Origin: an uncultured Lachnospiraceae bacterium
GTDB lineage: Bacteria > Bacillota_A > Clostridia > Lachnospirales > Lachnospiraceae
Reading direction: 5' to 3'
Length of the DNA: 18,898 bases
NCBI GenBank assembly: GCA_900553635.1
Contig: USDU01000018.1
Location: 1-18,898, forward strand
The notes beneath the pieces are model-generated. The model did not search any database and had not been told where the DNA came from. It saw only the letters and a program-made list of their open reading frames with translations. Each line of letters starts with the position of its first letter. The stretch's first letter is position 1. Below are positions 15,098-18,898 of this stretch, one piece after another. The position numbers and the translations under genes were made by a program.

Positions 15098-16681
15098 TTA
15101 CTCAGCCGCGATATCTGTATCCTTCGTCAGAATATACGCCTCGGTTGCCTGTGTGGAATAACCGGAAACCTTATTATTTGCGGCAATCTGGTATTTCAGA
15201 TGACCCAGGGTGAAGAAGCCGCAATCTTCTACCTCTACAGCCTGGATTTCCTTCGCAAGTTCCTCTCTCTTTGCAGTATCAAACTCCTGATCCAGCTGCG
15301 CAATCAGCTCATCTACTTTTTCATCCGAATACTTTCCGTAGTTATAATCCGCTCCGGTTTTCAGCATAATATCGCAGAAATACTGCGGATCAGCTACCGG
15401 CGCCATAATATAGCTGTTCAACGCCAGATCAAAGCCTCCGGCCTTGAGAATATTGGTATGCGCGTCGTAATCATTGGTCTGGATATCCGTAGCGATTCCA
15501 ATCTCCTTTAAGGACGCCTGGATTGCTTCCGCAAAGGTAGCAAGCAAAGTTCCGTGCTCTCCATAGGTATACAGCTTAAAGCTCAGCGCCTTACCATTTT
15601 TATCTAAAACACCATCTCCATCACTGTCTGTGTAGCCTGCGTCAGCCAGCAGCTTTTTCGCATGCTCTACATCGTAGGACACGCCCGGCACCTTTCCGTA
15701 GGAAAAGCTGACCGGGAAAATAGCGGTAGCTGCTTCGGAATTTCCCTTATTGATGATATTCGCAAAGGCTTCCCGATCAATCGCAGAGGAAATTGCCTCT
15801 CTTACGCTGTGATCTGCCAGGAATTCGTTGGTATAATCGAAATACAGAATCTGGGATCTGGAGCCTGTATTGCTGGTTACCGTAATCTTATCACTGTCCA
15901 TAAACTGGATAATATTCTCGGTAGGCAGCTGAAATGCCAGATCCACTTCTCCATTATCCAGAGCCATAGCCTGTGCGTTACCATCCAGAATATACTTAAT
16001 GGTGACCGAATCCAGCTTCGGAACACCGTCCCAGTAATCCTTGTTTGCCACAAGCTCCATCTTGCCCTCTTCCATAGAGGCAATCACAAAGGGGCCGGTT
16101 CCCACCGGAATTGCGTTTTCTCCCTCCAGCGTATCCACATCCAGAATCGTACCTACCAGATCCGCCAGATTATTAAGAAGCGCCGCATTTACATCATTGG
16201 TGGTAATGGTAAGCGTCTGTCCCTCTGCTTCAATAGAAGCGATATTCAGCATGGTTACCGCTCTCTGATTTTTCTCACAGGTCCGATCCAGGCAGGCCTT
16301 GGCAGCCTCTCCGGTCAGCTCCTTCCCATTGCTGAACTTGATTCCATCCTTCAGGGTGATTTTCCAGGTCAGCTCGTCCACCTGCTCGTAGCTGTCTGCC
16401 AGCCATGGCTCAAGCTGCAGATCGTCATTGATACGGAACAGATTCTCTCCTACTCCGATACGCTTGGTATCCCAGCTGCTCGCTGCCGGATCCAGGTTCT
16501 TAATCTCAGAATGATAAGCCATATTCAGATGCTTCTCTCCTGTATCTGCCTGTGTACTTTCCGCCGCCTGCTCCGTAGTCTCCTCTGTGTTAGCCGCAGG
16601 TTCTTTGGAACCACCGCAGCCTGCCAACAGAGATACGCTCAGCACACCGGCCAGCAGCATGGTTAAAATCCTTTTTTTCAT
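15098..16681 (-). CDS. Substrate-binding lipoprotein, NikA/DppA family (SBP_bac_5), module 3
   Basis: Surface receptor of module 3, 527 aa, with a clean lipoprotein signal (MKKRILTMLLAGVLSVSLLA, lipidated Cys22) followed by an acidic, threonine-rich tether. Landmarks: LEPWLADSYEQVDELTWKIT, DGIKFSNGKELTGEAAK, IPVGTGPFVIAS, NKDYWDG, and DVEHAKKLLADAGY with the DSDGDGVLDKNG loop. It shares LEPW, DxLTWKITLKDG and FSNGK with the module 1 receptor, so these two appear closer to each other than to module 2. An arginine in EKNQRAVTML is shared by all three; the NikA histidine region reads DPQYF. AAGGAGGAG precedes the ATG at 16681. Ligand unknown. Confidence 0.94.
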   Translation of the reverse strand: MKKRILTMLLAGVLSVSLLAGCGGSKEPAANTEETTEQAAESTQADTGEKHLNMAYHSEIKNLDPAASSWDTKRIGVGENLFRINDDLQLEPWLADSYEQVDELTWKITLKDGIKFSNGKELTGEAAKACLDRTCEKNQRAVTMLNIASIEAEGQTLTITTNDVNAALLNNLADLVGTILDVDTLEGENAIPVGTGPFVIASMEEGKMELVANKDYWDGVPKLDSVTIKYILDGNAQAMALDNGEVDLAFQLPTENIIQFMDSDKITVTSNTGSRSQILYFDYTNEFLADHSVREAISSAIDREAFANIINKGNSEAATAIFPVSFSYGKVPGVSYDVEHAKKLLADAGYTDSDGDGVLDKNGKALSFKLYTYGEHGTLLATFAEAIQASLKEIGIATDIQTNDYDAHTNILKAGGFDLALNSYIMAPVADPQYFCDIMLKTGADYNYGKYSDEKVDELIAQLDQEFDTAKREELAKEIQAVEVEDCGFFTLGHLKYQIAANNKVSGYSTQATEAYILTKDTDIAAE

Positions 16682-16736
16682 TGGTCTCCTCCTTAATTAA
16701 AATCATTTATTTGAACATGTTACCTGTTCTCAGAAC

Positions 16737-17561
16737 TCATAAACTGCCTGTATGGTATTCCAGATATTCCTGTACGGAATCACCCAGACGGTTTAAAATG
16801 ATAACGGATATCAGAATTGCTCCGCCCGGTATCAATGCCTGCCAGGGCGCCGTCATCAGCACCTTTCTTCCCTCATTCATCATATACCCCCATTCCGGCG
16901 TCGGCAGCTTCGCGGAAAGTCCCAGGAAAGAAAGACTGGAAATCTCCATCATGGTACCGGGAAGCGCCAGCATGGCTGTCACAAAAAGCATGCTGCCAAT
17001 ATTTGGAATCACATGATGTAAAATAATGTAAACTGAATTGCAGCCACACAACCGTGCAGCCTTTATATAATTACTTTCTTTTATCTTCAGAACCATGCTG
17101 CGCGACATTCTCGCATAAGAAATCCAGCCGATACTGATAAGCGCAATCGCCGCGTTTTTCACCCCGGCTCCCAGCACGCCCGCCACTGCGATAGCCATCA
17201 CCTGTCCCGGAAAGGATTGTACAATCAACAAAAGCTTCTGTATCACCGCGTCCAGCGGCCCGCCATAATATCCTGCGGTCACCCCGGCTGTCGTTCCGAT
17301 CACTGCCGTCACCAACACAATGACGAGTGTGGCGCTCAAGGAGCTTCTGGCTCCTGTCAGGATTCTGGAAAAAAGACATCTTCCCAGGTTATCCGTGCCA
17401 AACCAGTATTCAGCTCCGGGAGGCTGATCGATCTTCAGCAGATTGTTTTCGTACGGATCATGAGGAGAAAGCTGCTCCCCGAATAGCATGATAATAAGCA
17501 AGCCTGCTGTCAGCAGCAGATACCATGCCAGTCTGATCCGGAGTCTCTTTTTCCTATCCAT
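16737..17561 (-). CDS. ABC importer permease, NikC/DppC type (module 3)
   Basis: Inner-membrane permease of 274 aa. A basic N-terminus, a first membrane segment at about 12-27, the external LSPHDPYENNLLKIDQPPG and FGTDNLGRCLFSRIL region, further membrane segments and the coupling loop YIKAARLCGCNSVYIILHHVIP are visible. It ends in LNRLGDSVQEYL. The ATG at 17561 overlaps permease B by eight bases, with GAGGG upstream; 55 bases separate its stop from the binding-protein ATG. Pairs with the preceding gene to form the channel. Confidence 0.95.
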   Translation of the reverse strand: MDRKKRLRIRLAWYLLLTAGLLIIMLFGEQLSPHDPYENNLLKIDQPPGAEYWFGTDNLGRCLFSRILTGARSSLSATLVIVLVTAVIGTTAGVTAGYYGGPLDAVIQKLLLIVQSFPGQVMAIAVAGVLGAGVKNAAIALISIGWISYARMSRSMVLKIKESNYIKAARLCGCNSVYIILHHVIPNIGSMLFVTAMLALPGTMMEISSLSFLGLSAKLPTPEWGYMMNEGRKVLMTAPWQALIPGGAILISVIILNRLGDSVQEYLEYHTGSL

Positions 17562-18513
17562 TCTGACTGCCCTCTTTCTGCTTTTTTACCCGCGGATCAA
17601 ACAGACTGTAGGACAGCTCTGTCAATCCGTATATCACAAAGAAAATCAGGGCAATCACAACGACAAATCCTTGGATAATCGTATAATCGTGTTCTCCAAT
17701 GGCCGTCATAACCAGCCTGCCGATTCCCGGCCAGGAAAATATGATTTCTGTGATGGCCGTACCTCCCAACAATTCACCAAAGGACAGGGCAATCATGGTG
17801 ATAATCGGAAGCATGGCATTTCTCAGAATATGTACAAACAGAATCTGTGTTTCCCGGATTCCTCTGGAACGCAGTCCATCCACATAGGGATGCTTCATTT
17901 CCTCATAAATCAGAGTCCGGATCTGTCGAATCATCCGCGCGCAGATTCCGGTAGCCAGGGTCGCCGCAGGCAGGATCAGAGCTGACACTCCACCGCTTCC
18001 GGATATAGAAATCAGTTTCAAACGATAGGCGAACAGATACAGAAATCCGATCCCCACCAGGAAGGCTGGCATACACAGCCTGATAAATACAAAAAAGCCG
18101 GTAATCCGGTCAAACATTTTCTCTTTTCTTGCCGCTGACATTACCCCCAGAGGGAGTGCGGCTGCTACTCCGGCAGCCAGGCTCGTCACAGCCAGTACCG
18201 CGCTTTTTCCAAGCGCTTTTGTTACCTCATCCGACACATTCCTGCCGTCAATCATGGAGACTCCCAAATCTCCATGGACAAAATTCCACAGCCAGCTCCC
18301 ATATTGTTCCAGGAATGGTCGATCCAGTCCCATTTCCTCCCGTTTTTCCTGTATTGCTTCTTCCGACGGCATGGTTCCTCCAGACTGCAGGATCGTTCTT
18401 GCCGGGTCACCCGGCGCAATATACATCAGGGAAAAGGACAGTAAGGTCACTCCCAGAAGTACAATGAACAGACCGATAAGCTCTGCGACCCATTTTTTAA
18501 TTTTCCATTTCAC
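17554..18513 (-). CDS. ABC importer permease, NikB/DppB type (module 3)
   Basis: Inner-membrane permease of 319 aa. A first membrane segment (IGLFIVLLGVTLLSFSLMYI) precedes the external GLDRPFLEQYGSWLWNFVHGDLGVSM region, further membrane segments, the coupling loop YVDGLRSRGIRETQILFVHIL and the C-terminal LTELSYSLFDPRVK. The start is taken as the GTG at 18513, where GGAGGA lies nine bases upstream; the in-frame GTG at 18522 abuts that site and would overlap the methyltransferase stop. Either way the gene is tightly coupled to the upstream methyltransferase, which indicates that methyltransferase and importer are made together. Confidence 0.93.
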   Translation of the reverse strand: MKWKIKKWVAELIGLFIVLLGVTLLSFSLMYIAPGDPARTILQSGGTMPSEEAIQEKREEMGLDRPFLEQYGSWLWNFVHGDLGVSMIDGRNVSDEVTKALGKSAVLAVTSLAAGVAAALPLGVMSAARKEKMFDRITGFFVFIRLCMPAFLVGIGFLYLFAYRLKLISISGSGGVSALILPAATLATGICARMIRQIRTLIYEEMKHPYVDGLRSRGIRETQILFVHILRNAMLPIITMIALSFGELLGGTAITEIIFSWPGIGRLVMTAIGEHDYTIIQGFVVVIALIFFVIYGLTELSYSLFDPRVKKQKEGSQNG

Positions 18514-18518
18514 CCGCT

Positions 18519-18898
18519 TCACTCCTCCGGCTTATCAGCCCGCACCAGAAACATAGGGATAGAACGGTACAGTAACTTCTTTTCCTCGCTGTAGACCTGC
18601 TCATTAACCCGGGGAATCACCTGTATCTTTTCATAGCCCAGCTCCGGCAGATGAATCTCGTCCCACTCCGGACGCAGAACCTCCTTAAAATACAGAACCT
18701 TGTCAAACTCCTCATCGGTATCCGCATCGCCTGTATAGGTATTTTCCGGCTCCCCGTAGAGTCTCCGGTATTCCTCTTCGTCCCGCTTTATCGCCTCCCG
18801 GTAAGCCTCGTCTCCGGTCATATGCCAGTTTGCGTCAAAATACAGAATCCGTCCGCCCGGCTTCAGTACCCGCTTCCATTCCTCCAGCGCCCTCAGCG
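18519..18898 (-). CDS. Class I SAM-dependent methyltransferase, C-terminal part (starts beyond right edge)
   Basis: The visible 126 residues open with LRALEEWKRVLKPGGRILYF, the post-motif III helix and strand of a class I methyltransferase, followed by DANWHMTGDEAYREAI. A charged segment with EEEYRRLYGEPENTYTG comes next, then a C-terminal part with IHLPELGYEKIQVIPRV and VRADKPEE. The SAM-binding half lies outside the window. It is directly upstream of, and almost overlapping, permease B of module 3, so it is probably the first or an early gene of that operon. The acceptor is unknown; a small compound imported or exported by the module is the natural guess. It may be a paralogue of the left-edge methyltransferase, which cannot be compared because complementary ends are visible. 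Confidence 0.85.
   Translation of the reverse strand, partial: LRALEEWKRVLKPGGRILYFDANWHMTGDEAYREAIKRDEEEYRRLYGEPENTYTGDADTDEEFDKVLYFKEVLRPEWDEIHLPELGYEKIQVIPRVNEQVYSEEKKLLYRSIPMFLVRADKPEE

Noticed and set aside
15662..16666. Long plus-strand open frame of 334 codons
   Set aside because: It lies wholly opposite the module 3 binding protein, has histidine/cysteine/isoleucine-rich composition without domain motifs, and is explained as an antisense shadow.
380..18513. Recent triplication or assembly artefact
   Set aside because: The three sets differ at most positions by eye, have different gene orders and different flanking genes; no long identical stretches were seen beyond the 19-bp promoter element.
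1..18898. Insertion sequences, CRISPR arrays, tRNA or rRNA genes, prophage
   Set aside because: No transposase, regular spaced repeats, cloverleaf-like segments or phage genes were seen; coding density by transporter genes leaves little room for them.

Overview
The window reads as chromosomal DNA from an anaerobic, Gram-positive clostridial bacterium, most likely Lachnospiraceae-like. This rests on AGGAGG-type ribosome binding sites, sigma-A-type promoters with 17-bp spacers, lipoprotein signal peptides, mid-range base composition and the style of the proteins; the genus cannot be read from the sequence. Nearly every gene lies on the minus strand, so the biological reading order is from high to low coordinates.

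The window holds three complete, paralogous five-gene ABC importers of the nickel/dipeptide/metallophore (Nik/Opp/Cnt) class, in tandem and on the same strand. Module 3 (18898 to 13522) reads methyltransferase (5' end outside the window), permease B, permease C, substrate-binding lipoprotein, ATPase D, ATPase F. Module 2 (12093 to 6541) reads DJ-1/PfpI-like protein, binding lipoprotein, B, C, D, F. A LysR-type regulator follows (6454 to 5552). Module 1 (5402 to 380) reads B, C, binding lipoprotein, D, F, followed by a separately promoted second methyltransferase that runs off the left edge. The only plus-strand gene is a threonine-synthase-like PLP enzyme (12390-13559). It diverges from module 2 and overlaps the last gene of module 3 tail to tail.

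The ATPases are short (247-268 aa), like NikD/NikE and CntD/CntF, and lack the C-terminal extension of OppD/DppD. The binding proteins resemble NikA overall, but by eye they lack its metal-contacting histidine. The imported compound is therefore unknown: a metal chelate, an opine-like metallophore, a peptide or another small zwitterion are all possible.

The most unusual signal is regulatory. Three minus-strand promoters (before module 1, before module 2 and before the left methyltransferase) carry a similar GC-rich dyad ending in CTTGTG placed over the -35 box; two copies share 19 identical bases. Two of these promoters also have a terminator-like hairpin in the transcribed leader. This suggests one regulon in which transport, methylation and the DJ-1-like protein are controlled together, with the LysR protein as one candidate regulator. 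A working hypothesis, not a demonstration, is a multi-importer system for related small molecules or chelates that are methylated and processed by the flanking enzymes.
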